Shown here: positions 1 through 10,318 of the stretch, piece by piece
Numbering within the stretch: the first letter of the stretch is position 1
Layout of the letters: each line of letters begins with the position of its first letter
Origin: Apostichopus japonicus
Taxonomy: Eukaryota > Echinodermata > Holothuroidea > Aspidochirotida > Stichopodidae
Direction of reading: 5' to 3'
DNA length: 53,500 bases
Assembly: GCF_037975245.1 (NCBI RefSeq)
Contig: NC_092563.1
Coordinates: forward strand, 6,761,501 to 6,815,000
Position numbers and translations under genes: made by a program
The notes under the pieces: model-generated
What the model saw: the letters and a program-made list of their open reading frames with translations, nothing else
Told to the model about the DNA's origin: nothing
Databases searched by the model: none

Positions 1-612
1 AGGTTAAGGTCACCCATACACATCTCCATGAGGCGTTGAAAGGTTGCAGGGGCATTAGTTAGACCAAATGGCATGCGGTTACACTCATAAAAACCAAAGG
101 GTGTCGTGAAGGCTGTTTTGTACTTCTCTTTCTCTTCAACCTCTATCTGCCAGTATCCACTTTTAAGATCTAGGGAGGAAAACCACTTAGCACCTGCCAG
201 GGCATCCAGACTCTCTTCAATACGAGGTAGAGCGTATGCATCTTTAATTGTCTTGGCATTCAATTTACGATAATCTATACAAAATCGAAGGGTTCCGTCC
301 TTCTTTCTCACTAAAACTACAGGGGATGCAAATGGGCTGCAGGAGGGTCGAATAATATCACCATCCTCCATGTCCTTCAACAATTTTCGGACCTCCTGAT
401 AATCAGCAGGGGGATATTCGCCGGTGTCTCTCCTTAAAGGGGGTTGGGTCACTTAGGGGGATAGTATGTTTCACTGCTGTCGCACAGCCTAGATCGTTTT
501 CATGCTTAGAGATGACCGCTTCATGTTTCCGCAATAGTGTCTCTATCTCTTTAAGTTGTGGTGGGGTCAACCGGGATTGGTCAATGTCAAATTCGTCAAA
601 CGTTCTCCTCAC
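1..612 (-). pseudogene. gypsy protease-RT linker and RT fingers/palm, copy 1, frameshifted, partial
   Basis: Bases 403-612 encode the linker leading into reverse transcriptase and then shift frame near 410-425, beyond which RT continues in another frame to base 1. RT landmarks seen are the fingers lysine-rich VRKKDG stretch, the FSSLDLKSGYWQIEV palm motif with the first catalytic Asp, and RMPFGLTNAPATF. The window edge falls just before the YLDD box. The equivalent frameshift exists in the second copy, so it was inherited from a common source or spread by conversion. Function in an intact element would be reverse transcription of the element RNA. Confidence 0.85.
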
Positions 613-1420
613 TTGGACTCTGTACGTTGGTGCTCATACTCTGCGCCTTTTTCTCTCTTCCAGTTTTAGACACTGGAGCCTGCACTACATCTACTCTGTG
701 GATTTGACACACTTGCTTATTTCCATTCAGGTAAACATCCTTCGTGGAAATATTGGTAATTTTTAAAGGGAAAGTCTTGACTCTTTGGGATATATCGATA
801 ACACCTGGACTAATAATCAGTCCCGAAGGCAGCCGGGCATCTGGATCATATTCGGGAATTACAAAAACTCTCTCTCCTTTAGGGATTGTCGTCCTTGCCC
901 TCCCTTTAACTAGAATTGATCTACCAGGTTGGATCTTGACACTGCTATGGTGGTCAAGGTAGACCCTCCAGCCACTCTCTTCTGTATGGACCTTGGACTG
1001 TAACTCTCTATAGGCTGTCTGCCACGCTGAGGGAACTACGTTATGTTGTAAAAAATGTACCCCAAGGCATTCTCTACATTTCTCCATACAGCGGGATATG
1101 ATATTAGTACCAAGAAGTAGGGGCACACCTTGGTTGTAAGGTGTGTCAAGGACAATAAGGGCACAGGTTTCATACTTCTCATCTCTAAGGGTCACATGGC
1201 CGGGGAAGGTTATTGTTACTCGCACATAGCCTAGATATGCCACGCTATGTCCTCCGCCCCCTTTCAGGTCAATGAGGCCACGTAGGTCTCCTAAGGGCAT
1301 GTAGGAGAGATATCTCTTGTAGAATGAATTAGCTATCATGGTCACTTGGGATCCGGTGTCAATGAGGCTCTTGCAGTAGACCCCATTAATTATAGCCGCA
1401 CTCTCTGATGCATCTCCCAC
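596..1420 (-). pseudogene. gypsy retropepsin plus beta-rich linker, copy 1
   Basis: The open frame has the retropepsin active-site motif DTGSQVT at about residue 21, preceded by the usual hydrophobic strand (VYCKSLI), so it is the aspartic protease that would mature Gag and Pol as a homodimer. Residues of about 140-250 form a beta-rich segment with IPKGERVFVIPEYDP and LKITNISTKDVYL, typical of the linker between protease and RT in Mag-like gypsy elements. No ATG is visible at the start, which fits synthesis as part of a polyprotein. A 2-base deletion relative to copy 2 near 600 closes the frame early. Confidence 0.85.
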
Positions 1421-1505
1421 AATCTCGTCTACAGGGGGGTACTCCTGGGGGCACGGTCAGTTTGGGCCACTTACTGCTCCCCGGGTAGAAGTGACCGTGG
1501 GGAGT

Positions 1506-2732
1506 TTAATTAACCTGGGTTGGGGTTCTGCAAAACGTTGCTATTTGGCCGGACTGATTGCATCTAAAGCATCTGGTATGGGGGCACTGACGAGCCAGGT
1601 GCCCTACCACCCCACATTTATAACATTTTGGGGGCACCCTGTTCAACAATGGGGGTATATCATTCGACGTACGGGATTTGGGGGTTGAGCCCTCACTCTC
1701 CTGTCTGCCAGCTCTTTAAAGCTCTTCAAGTTTCTTGGTAAGCTCCCTAACCTTTGCCTCCAAGTCAGGGACCACTGGGGACGGGGTTGTCGGGGTTGTC
1801 GAATGCATTAGCACTCTCCCGGTTTGAGCATTTCTTTTGAGGTGTCTCCGGTCAGCACACTCTTGTTCGGCCAAACGTGTCAGCCGAAGGAGGTCTCCAA
1901 AATTTCTCGCCTCTTGGTAGTTGTGCCGAACGGCCCCCCTTACATCATCGTCCACGAGCCCTTTCCAAAATACTACCCTAAGGGTCCAGTCCACCTCTTC
2001 TGCAGAAATCCCTCCTCTGTCTTTGGCCTTCATGACAAGGCTTTCTAATCTACACCCAAATGCTGCAGTAGTTTCTCCTTTCTGCTGGTGTGTATTATAG
2101 GCCTGTGCTAGCAAGTCAGCCCCTGATTCTACAGTTCCATAAATCCCCTCCAGCTTTCCAACTATTTCCTCGATACTTGAGTTTGGGCCTAAATGCCTAA
2201 CTACCCTGGCCGCTTGGCCCCTCAGGGAATTCCTTACTGCATTTTCTATAACCTCCTTAGAGTGCACTTCTTGTTGCAGGAGACAAGAGATCTCGTACTC
2301 CCACATCTCAAAGTTGTCTACGCTTAATTTATTGTTGGTCTCCCCAGCAAAGACCGAAATTCTTGGGGATTGGATGATGGTGGTACCCATGGGTTGACAA
2401 GCTGGGGGAACTGATCCCTCTGAGGATAAGCTCAGGTTATCGTCTTTTTGCACAGTGTAACCTGCTAGCTTCAAGGCTTTGATCATGTCTTGTCGAGACA
2501 TCTCGCTTGAGGGGCTTTGTATCGAAAGGCTGAGGGAAATTCCCTTGAAAACCTCATCCTTCAGATCTGTCACTGCCTTTTCTGCTTTCTCTGCAGACAC
2601 ATACTCACACAAACCAACGCTAGGGTCACCATTAAACCTGAACGATTTTACTTCCCCTACTCTACCCATAAAATTCTTCAACTCTTCCAAGTCAATGTCC
2701 CAAGTCAATTTACGCCTGGCGTAAATATATTT
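1506..2732 (-). pseudogene. Gag with RRM-like N-terminus, PNMA-like capsid and zinc knuckles, copy 1
   Basis: The frame is open from 2732 and first lacks any ATG. Its first 70 residues read as an RRM-like fold (IYARR strand, LTWDIDLEELKNF helix, VGEVKSFRF strand, GLCEYVSAEKAEKAV). A capsid follows, with FEMWEYEISCLLQQ, SLRGQAARVVRHLGP and GCRLESLVMKA, the pattern of PNMA-type Gag proteins. A single in-frame TAA at 1716-1718 ends the frame after LTKKLEEL, but the same frame reopens and encodes two nucleocapsid knuckles (1530-1625): CYKCGVVGHLARQC (CCHC) and CFRCNQSGQIATFC, where the His is replaced by Gln. The next stop is 1506-1508. The start may come from splicing or be lost; I cannot tell. 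Confidence 0.8.
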
Positions 2733-4230
2733 TTAGGTTTGGGAAGATTACAAGTGACACCTCCAAATTAGGTAGGGCCGGTTTACTCTGAGATCGTGGG
2801 GACAACTTAAAAAGGCAGAATGCTCACACAAAAGCAAACAAATAAAGGTAAAGTGGTGTGTTAACGATGCACACGGACGTTGTATTAATATCAATGGGGT
2901 TACTTTAACTTAATGTGAAATTATATAAATGGGTTTAACTTACATATCTCGGAACTCTTACTTCTTATAACGACTCCACTGAACTTAATGGAAAAATAAT
3001 ACTTATCAGTCCCAACGAGAATAATAACAAAATCGCGGCGCGGGTCGACCGAATACAGTTTGAGAAAGAAATTGTCTCCTTGGGGAACTTCTAGGGCGGT
3101 TCACTTAGTTGGGGATGTCTCTGGATTGGGTGGTTCTCTGGATGGCTCGCGACGCGGGGAAATAACCTCTTGGGGCGTCTCAGATTGGGGCGTCTCTAGG
3201 AGAAACTGTTCATCACTCGGGTTGGGTCATCGCAGGGGTTCACTTCCGGATCCAAACATTGAATTAAAATGGGAATTTATAGTTCAGTTCCATCACAACA
3301 GAAAATTATAGGGTTGCCAGATATTAGCACAGGATGAAATATAGTTCTGCCTCCATTGGTACAGCTCCGGGTGATAAACTTTTATTAAATATGAAATATC
3401 CTTGTAAAACAGTTCCAGGTTTTTACTAAAATAGAATATCCATTTGTAGAACAAGCTCCAGGTATTCACTAAACTTCTATAAAAACTCCATGGGTAAATA
3501 GCTTCAATTAAGTGTCCATTTAACTTCTAATTAATTTAATACTGGTCCTCTACTCTATTACTTGTGAAGTTAGTCTAAGAAAATAATTATGATCTCGTGC
3601 CCAACCATTTCAAACTTAATCCTTCCCCTCTTCTCCTCTAACTATTAAAACTTAATCCTTCCCCTCTTCTCCTCTAACTACTGTAAACTTAACTCGGCGT
3701 CAGTGTCTTTTCTTAGTTTCCCCCTACCATGCTACCCTATTCACTCCATCCCATAATAATAAGAATACATCCCATAATAATAATAATACATCCCATAATA
3801 ATAATACAAGGCAACTCACACATGACCACCTTAAACCAATTAAACACAAAAGGTTGGTTCATTGAATATTCATGATTTAGCTTTTGTCTCAACTTTCCCC
3901 CCCCCCCCCCCTACTCTAGACCAGCTTGCCCTCCACTTCCTGGTATCCGAGGTCCAGTGACCAACCAGCTGTCAATTAACACTTAATACATAATTTACCA
4001 GACACATTACTTAATTTATGGTGTCCTTTGGTACATTTAAAATAATCATCTATCACCAAAACATTCCTATCGAACCAAACAAAAGTTATACAATTGTCTA
4101 TTTAACCCACAGTTCTGAAAAAGGGATAGACTCTTGGAGCCACTCATATATTCCTAGAAAATAGGACCACGCAAAACAATTACTTAGCTTAAGAAAAAGA
4201 CAGGTCACACAGGGCCACCCGACCACTAAC
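2733..4230 (-). other. Long untranslated leader of gypsy copy 1
   Basis: About 1.5 kb separates the primer-binding site from Gag with no credible coding frame. It holds a two-unit direct repeat of a pyrimidine-rich motif (AATCCTTCCCCTCTTCTCC type, near 3628-3680), a CCCATAATAATAA triplet repeat near 3748-3810 and a poly-C run at about 3898-3912. Such a long leader could contain packaging signals or an intron that supplies the missing Gag start; this is inference. Confidence 0.6.
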
Positions 4231-4238
4231 TGTTGCCA
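4221..4238 (-). other. Candidate primer-binding site of the gypsy element
   Basis: Directly after the LTR end (CTACTACA on the minus strand) comes TGGCAACAGTTAGTGGTC. TGG immediately downstream of a CA-ending LTR is the usual start of a tRNA primer site. I do not recognise the primer tRNA. The second copy keeps only the part from GTTAGTGG onward and loses the TGGCAACA start and its LTR. Confidence 0.6.
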
Positions 4239-4425
4239 TGTAGTAGTTAGCAATAAAAGTGAAAATTAAGGGAACTCATAAATCTACCAAGTAAAGGTTA
4301 TTCATTGTCAAATGAATAAAAACAAACAAACAAAAGAAAATGATCAAATGAATAAAAACAAAAGTAGGAAAATAAAAGAAAATGATAACTATACATAACA
4401 TTAACCAGGTTATGCTCTGGTTACA
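4239..4425 (-). repeat. Single 187-bp LTR shared by two tandem gypsy copies
   Basis: On the minus strand it starts TGTAACCAGAGC directly after a purine tract and ends CTACTACA directly before a TGG primer site, giving the TG...CA termini of an LTR. It has an internal duplication of a T-rich motif containing TTTTTATTCATTTGA. With a polypurine tract on one side and a primer site on the other it acts as the 3' LTR of copy 2 and the 5' LTR of copy 1 at once. Confidence 0.75.
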
Positions 4426-4440
4426 CTTTCCCCCTGCCTC
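4426..4440 (-). other. Polypurine tract next to the LTR
   Basis: The minus strand reads GAGGCAGGGGGAAAG immediately upstream of the LTR start TGTAACC. This is where plus-strand DNA synthesis is primed in LTR retrotransposons. It lies only about 30-60 bases past the truncated reverse transcriptase, so the RNase H and integrase regions are missing from this copy. Confidence 0.7.
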
Positions 4441-4465
4441 TGGAAATGGCTCCTGACATTTCACC

Positions 4466-5140
4466 TTAAAACAAGTCACCACCACCTGTGACTTTTTTCA
4501 TATCTCCCTCCTCGGATATGATGTGGCCAAGGTATTTAACTCTTTTACGGAGTAGTTGGCATTTGGATGGTTTCACTTTAAGACCGTAATCTTCAAGTCT
4601 CTGGAAAACTGCTTTCAATCTCTTGAGGTGTTCTTCAAAGGTATGAGAAAAGATTATAATATCGTCAAGGTACACAAGACATTGTTGAAGGTTAAGGTCA
4701 CCCATACACATCTCCATGAGGCGTTGAAAGGTTGCAGGGGCATTAGTTAGACCAAATGGCATGCGGTTACACTCATAAAAACCAAAGGGTGTCGTGAAGG
4801 CTGTTTTGTACTTCTCTTTCTCTTCAACCTCTATCTGCCAGTATCCACTTTTAAGATCTAGGGAGGAAAACCACTTAGCACCTGCCAGGGCATCCAGACT
4901 CTCTTCAATACGAGGTAGAGCGTATGCATCTTTAATTGTCTTGGCATTCAATTTACGATAATCTATACAAAATCGAAGGGTTCCGTCCTTCTTTCTCACT
5001 AAAACTACAGGGGATGCAAATGGGCTGCAGGAGGGTCGAATAATATCACCATCCTCCATGTCCTTCAACAATTTTCGGACCTCCTGATAATCAGCAGGGG
5101 GATATTCGCCGGTGTCTCTCCTTAAAGGGGGTTGGGTCAC
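4466..5140 (-). pseudogene. Truncated gypsy reverse transcriptase, copy 2
   Basis: This 224-residue frame covers RT fingers and palm. Visible motifs are ASPVVLVRKKDGTLRFCIDY, FSSLDLKSGYWQIEV (first catalytic Asp near residue 95), RMPFGLTNAPATFQR and the catalytic YLDD at residues 157-160, then LGHIISEEG. After that the reading changes to a short lysine/glycine tail and a stop. The RT thumb, RNase H and integrase are absent, so it could not complete a cycle alone. The frame overlaps the upstream linker out of phase, the same frameshift as in copy 1. Confidence 0.9.
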
Positions 5141-5264
5141 TTAGGGGGATAGTATGTATCACTGCTGTCGCACAGCCTAGATTGTTTTCATGCTTAGAGA
5201 TGACCGCTTCATGTTTCCGCAGTAGTGTCTCTATCTCTTTAAGTTGTGGTGGGGTCAACAGGGA

Positions 5265-6110
5265 TTAGTCAATGTCAAATTCGTCAAACGTTATCTCCTC
5301 ACTTGGACTCTGTACGTTGGTGCTCATAGTCTGTGCCTTTTTCTCCCTTCCAGTTTTAGACACTGGAGCCTGCACTACATCTACTCTGTGGATTTGACAC
5401 ACTTGCTTATTTCCCTTCAGGTAAACATCATTCGTGGAAATATTGGTAATTTTTAAAGGGAAAGTCTTGACTCTTTGGGATATATCGATAACACCTGGAC
5501 TAATAATCAGTCCCGAAGGCAGCCGGGCATCTGGATCATATTCGGGAATTACAAAAACTCTCTCTCCTTTAGGGATCGTCGTCCTTGCCCTCCCTTTTAC
5601 TAGAACTGATCTACCAGGTTGGATCTTGACACTGCTATGGTGGTCAAGATAGACCCTCCAGCTACTCTCTTCTGTATGGACCTTGGACTGTAACTCTCTA
5701 TAGGTTGTCTGCCACGCTGAGGGAATTACGTTATGTTGTAAAAAATGTACCCCAAGGCATTCTCTACATTTCTCCATACAGCGGGATATGATATTAGTAC
5801 CAAGAAGTAGGGGCACACCTTGGTTGTAAGGTGTGTCAAGGACAATAAGGGCACAGGTTTCATACTTCTCATCTCTAAGGGTCACATGGCCGGGGAAGGT
5901 TATTGTTACTCGCACGTAGCCTAGATATGCCACGCTATGTCCTCCGCCCCCTTTCAGGTCAATGAGGCCACGTAGGTCTCCTAAGGGCATGTAGGAGAGA
6001 TATCTCTTGTAGAATGAATTAGCTATCATGGTCACTTGGGATCCGGTGTCAATGAGGCTCTTGCAGTAGACCCCATTAATTATAGCCGTACTCTCTGATG
6101 CATCTCCCAC
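5265..6110 (-). pseudogene. gypsy retropepsin plus linker, copy 2
   Basis: This is the counterpart of 596-1420, with the same DTGSQVT active site at about residue 21 and the same beta-rich linker. Here the frame continues further into the linker (SEEITFDEFDID) before a stop where copy 1 has Gln. About twenty point differences and two small indels separate the two copies over 440-1640 / 5128-6330, so each copy has its own lesions as well as shared ones. Confidence 0.85.
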
Positions 6111-6160
6111 AATCTCGTCTACAGGGGGGTACTCCTGGGGGCACGGTCAGTTTGGGCCAC

Positions 6161-7423
6161 TTACCTCTCCCCGGGTAGAAGTGACCGTGGGGAGTTTAAA
6201 TTAACCTGGGTTGGGGTTCTGCAAAACGTTGCTATTTGGCCGGACTGATTGCATCTAAAGCATCTGGTATGGGGGCACTGACGAGCCAGGTGCCCTACAA
6301 CCCCACATTTATAACAATTTGGGGGCACCCTGTTCAACAATGGGGGTATATCATTCGACGTACGGGATTTGGGGGTTGAGCCCTCACTCTCCTGTCTGCC
6401 AGCTCTTTAAAGCTCTTCAAGTTTCTTGGTAAGCTCCCTAACCTTTGCCTCCAAGTCAGGGACCACTGGGGACGGGGTTGTCGGGGTTGTCGAATGCATT
6501 AGCACTCTCCCGGTTTGAGCATTTCTTTTGAGGTGTCTCCGGTCAGCACACTCTTGTTCGGCCAAACGTGTCAGCCGAAGGAGGTCTCCAAAATTTCTCG
6601 CCTCTTGGTAGTTGTGCCGAACGGCCCCCCTTACATCATCGTCCACGAGCCCTTTCCAAAATACTACCCTAAGGGTCCAGTCCACCTCTTCTGCAGAAAT
6701 CCCTCCTCTGTCTTTGGCCTTCATGACAAGGCTTTCTAATCTACACCCAAATGCTGCAGTAGTTTCTCCTTTCTGCTGGTGTGTATTATAGGCCTGTGCT
6801 AGCAAGTCAGCCCCTGATTCTACAGTTCCATAAATCCCCTCCAGCTTTCCAACTATTTCCTCGATACTTGAGTTTGGGCCTAAATGCCTAACTACCCTGG
6901 CCGCTTGGCCCCTCAGGGAATTCCTTACTGCATTTTCTATAACCTCCTTAGAGTGCACTTCTTGTTGCAGGAGACAAGAGATCTCGTACTCCCACATCTC
7001 AAAGTTGTCTACGCTTAATTTATTGTTGGTCTCCCCAGCAAAGACCGAAATTCTTGGGGATTGGATGATGGTGGTACCCATGGGTTGACAAGCTGGGGGA
7101 ACTGATCCCTCTGAGGATAAGCTCAGGTTATCGTCTTTTTGCACAGTGTAACCTGCTAGCTTCAAGGCTTTGATCATGTCTTGTCGAGACATCTCGCTTG
7201 AGGGGCTTTGTATCGAAAGGCTGAGGGAAATTCCCTTGAAAACCTCATCCTTCAGATCTGTCACTGCCTTTTCTGCTTTCTCTGCAGACACATACTCACA
7301 CAAACCAACGCTAGGGTCACCATTAAACCTGAACGATTTTACTTCCCCTACTCTACCCATAAAATTCTTCAACTCTTCCAAGTCAATGTCCCAAGTCAAT
7401 TTACGCCTGGCGTAAATATATTT
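6161..7423 (-). pseudogene. Gag with RRM-like N-terminus, PNMA-like capsid and zinc knuckles, copy 2
   Basis: The 330 residues between the first usable start and the TAA at 6407-6409 are identical to copy 1: RRM-like N-terminus, PNMA-type capsid, basic C-terminus. As in copy 1, the frame reopens after that TAA and encodes the CYKCGVVGHLARQC knuckle and the Gln-variant second knuckle (about 6221-6317), ending at 6161-6163. Perfect identity to copy 1 across Gag, in contrast to the diverged protease, points to recent conversion between the copies. Confidence 0.8.
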
Positions 7424-8918
7424 TTAGGTTTGGGAAGATTACAAGTGACACCTCCAAATTAGGTAGGGCCGGTTTACTCTGAGATCGTGGGGACAACTTA
7501 AAAAGGCAGAATGCTCACACAAAAGCAAACAAATAAAGGTAAAGTGGTGTGTTAACGATGCACACGGACGTTGTATTAATATCAATGGGGTTACTTTAAC
7601 TTAATGTGAAATTATATAAATGGGTTTAACTTACATATCTCGGAACTCTTACTTCTTATAACGACTCCACTGAACTTAATGGAAAAATAATACTTATCAG
7701 TCCCAACGAGAATAATAACAAAATCGCGGCGCGGGTCGACCGAATACAGTTTGAGAAAGAAATTGTCTCCTTGGGGAACTTCTAGGGCGGTTCACTTAGT
7801 TGGGGATGTCTCTGGATTGGGTGGTTCTCTGGATGGCTCGCGACGCGGGGAAATAACCTCTTGGGGCGTCTCAGATTGGGGCGTCTCTAGGAGAAACTGT
7901 TCATCACTCGGGTTGGGTCATCGCAGGGGTTCACTTCCGGATCCAAACATTGAATTAAAATGGGAATTTATAGTTCAGTTCCATCACAACAGAAAATTAT
8001 AGGGTTGCCAGATATTAGCACAGGATGAAATATAGTTCTGCCTCCATTGGTACAGCTCCGGGTGATAAACTTTTATTAAATATGAAATATCCTTGTAAAA
8101 CAGTTCCAGGTTTTTACTAAAATAGAATATCCATTTGTAGAACAAGCTCCAGGTATTCACTAAACTTCTATAAAAACTCCATGGGTAAATAGCTTCAATT
8201 AAGTGTCCATTTAACTTCTAATTAATTTAATACTGGTCCTCTACTCTATTACTGGTGAAGTTAGTCTAAGAAAATAATTATGATCTTGTGCCCAACCATT
8301 TCAAACTTAATCCTTCCCCTCTTCTCCTCTAACTATTAAAACTTAATCCTTCCCCTCTTCTCCTCTAACTCCTGTAAACTTAACTCGGCGTCAGTGTCTT
8401 TTCTTAGTTTCCCCCTACCATGCTACCCTATTCACTCCATCCCATAATAATAAGAATACATCCCATAATAATAAGAATACATCCCATAATAATAATACAA
8501 GGCAACTCACACATGACCACCTTAAACCAATTAAACACAAAAAGTTGGTTCATTGAATATTCATGATTTAGCTTTTGTCTCAACTTTCCCCCTCCTACAG
8601 TACTCTAGACCAGCTTGCCCTCCACTTCCTGGTATCCGAGGTCCAGTGACCAACCAGCTGTCAATTAACACTTAATACATAATTTACCAGACACATTACT
8701 TAATTTATGGTGTCCTTTGGTACATTTAAAATAATCATCTATCACCAAAACATTCCTATCTAACCAAACAAAAGTTATAAAATTGTCTATTTAACCCACA
8801 ATTCTGAAAACGGATAGACTCTTGGAGCCACTCATATATTCCTAGAAAATAGGACCACGCAAAACAATTACTTAGCTTAAGAAAAAGACAGGTCACACAG
8901 GGCCACCCGACCACTAAC
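7424..8918 (-). other. Long untranslated leader of gypsy copy 2
   Basis: It is equivalent to 2733-4230 and nearly identical to it. It lacks the long poly-C run (CCCCCTCCTACAG instead) and has a few point differences after about 8250. No credible coding frame is present. Confidence 0.6.
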
Positions 8919-9914
8919 AAAGGTAATTTGCCCCATTATACATAAAAAAAAACTGAACATAACTACAAAGTATTTACAATATCACCACTTAACACTGGTC
9001 TGGACTTACACCCCAGAGATTTCCCTTTCTGTGACTTCCAGGACCCTTCCATCTGGATACATCAGTGTCTATGTTGTAACCTTCAATGCCATACCCCTCT
9101 CTAGGCTACAAACATAAGAATTTCTAGTCTCAGTAACATTTGTGTTCCTCTTCACCTCGTCTTCAGCTGCTTTCAGTTCCTGAAGCCGGGAACCAATTTC
9201 CAAGAGCTTCCCAGGTATGGACAAGCATTGAACTGATGGGGGGCTCTTCACTCCTCCATCTACCATCTCCTCGCCCGTCATGTTGCTGGCCTCATCTTCT
9301 GCCAGCTCCTCGTTGTGGTTATCTCTTCTGGATTGGCCCTGTTCGTCCCTGCGACATCGTGGGCAGTCCTTGCCTTCTTTGACTTCCCTTCCTTGTCTCG
9401 GTCCCTTTCCTTCCCACGTTTCTCTGTCGGAACACCCTCTTCTGTCAGCTTCTGTGTCCTGTGCCTGTCGTTACTTGCCTCCCGCCTGGTTCCTCCTGGG
9501 CTCACATCTGACTCTCCAATCGACTTGCTGGTAACATGAGGCGCCTCATACACCCTCTCCTATGCCTATCCACATCAGCTCGTCTCTTGCTTTGGTGTCG
9601 ACCGCATCCATCCCTCGAAAGAAGGAGTCTCATTGGCTGCATTTGTACTCAATCGCACAGAGTTCAGTCCTACCCATCGTGTCTGTGAAAAGAGGTAGAA
9701 CAAAAAGGACAATGAGATAGGCAAAACAAACTTTATAACAGAACACCAAGTTAAACCGGTTCCCCCTCTACAGATTTAGCCTATATGGGGGCTTTGCTTC
9801 CGTACAGGTCGGCGCTTGACTACCTCGAAGCCCTCCTTAACTGTCGCCTTGGGGTGACCCAAATTCTGCACTTTCCCAGTGAAATAACTCTCAGTTACAC
9901 TTTGCTCCTTTTCC
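8919..9914 (-). pseudogene. Degenerate 3' region of a gypsy element, function not recognised
   Basis: This stretch lies downstream (minus strand) of an integrase C-terminus and upstream of the truncated leader of copy 2. Fragmentary frames exist at 9278-9553 (Lys/Arg/Glu-rich) and 9069-9281 (contains KLLEIGSRLQELKAAEDEVK, which could form a coiled coil). Around 9680-9760 a hydrophobic run (FAYLIVLFVLPLF) could be a signal peptide or membrane segment of a third, env-like frame, but no envelope motif is recognisable. I see no database-level identity and no intact frame. Confidence 0.35.
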
Positions 9915-10145
9915 CTAATTAGAGCTGTCTTGACCCCACTGTGGTGATTCCTCTGTGAACCTCTTAAGCCGATTGAAATGAAGTAACTTAACAGATCTGT
10001 CAGCCCCTAAATTCACTCTGTAGAGCACATCATTCAGCCTTCTGATGACTACTCCTGGCCCTTGCCATGGCTTATTAAGCTTGGATGTCTTCCTTTTTCC
10101 TACTGCTGGATTATCGTAATTCAGTTTTGACAAGTTTTGATCCAA
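9915..10145 (-). pseudogene. gypsy integrase C-terminal fragment
   Basis: The 76-residue frame contains KTSKLNKPWQGPGVVIRRL, VLYRVNL and KLLHFNRLKRF. These match the small SH3-like C-terminal domain of gypsy integrases, which binds DNA in strand transfer. The catalytic core (DDE) and the zinc-binding HHCC domain are missing: upstream the sequence passes directly into a protease fragment interrupted by a SINE tail. It is therefore a relic of an internally deleted element. Confidence 0.75.
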
Positions 10146-10149
10146 TTGA

Positions 10150-10318
10150 ATAATAATAATAATAATAATAACAGAGATTTATAATGCGCACATATCCACC
10201 CTACAGGGTGCTCAAGGCGCAACATGGAAAAAAGTCAAATAGAACTACTGGAAAGCTTCACGCATAAGGTGAGTTTTAAGGTGTTTCTTGAAAGCTGCAA
10301 TACTGGTGCATGACTTCA
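10150..10318. repeat. SINE 3'-tail insertion in a gypsy fragment
   Basis: A (TAA)n run is followed by GATTTATAATGCGCACATAT and a GGGTGCTCAAGGCGC segment, closely like the 3' tail of the full SINE at 42543-42868. The insert interrupts sequence that is continuous in the related copies at 14325-14345 and 15850-15885. Only the tail and about 110 further bases are present; no tRNA-like promoter is seen here. Confidence 0.6.

Larger units (their letters stand above)
1..4238 (-). mobile_element. Ty3/gypsy LTR retrotransposon, copy 1 (cut by window edge)
   Basis: Reading on the minus strand from 4238 downwards there is a primer-binding site, a 1.5-kb leader, gag, protease and the start of reverse transcriptase, in that order. 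The reverse transcriptase runs off the window at base 1. The whole stretch matches 4689-8918 almost base for base, so it is one unit of a head-to-tail pair with a period near 4.69 kb. Both units carry inactivating stops and frameshifts, so this is a dead or non-autonomous copy. Order gag-PR-RT and the protein motifs place it in Ty3/gypsy. Confidence 0.9.
4426..8918 (-). mobile_element. Ty3/gypsy LTR retrotransposon, copy 2, internally deleted and lacking its 5' LTR
   Basis: Minus-strand order is leader (8918-7424), Gag, protease, truncated RT, polypurine tract, LTR. Compared with copy 1, the leader matches until 8918 and then abruptly changes to unrelated sequence, 8 bases short of the primer-site start. 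No RNase H or integrase lies between the end of RT (about 4495) and the purine tract, so pol carries a large internal deletion. It is a non-autonomous unit. Confidence 0.9.

Noticed and set aside
512-1688. Plus-strand frames across the gypsy protease region
   Set aside because: They are opposite-strand shadows of the minus-strand protease and Gag and carry no domain.
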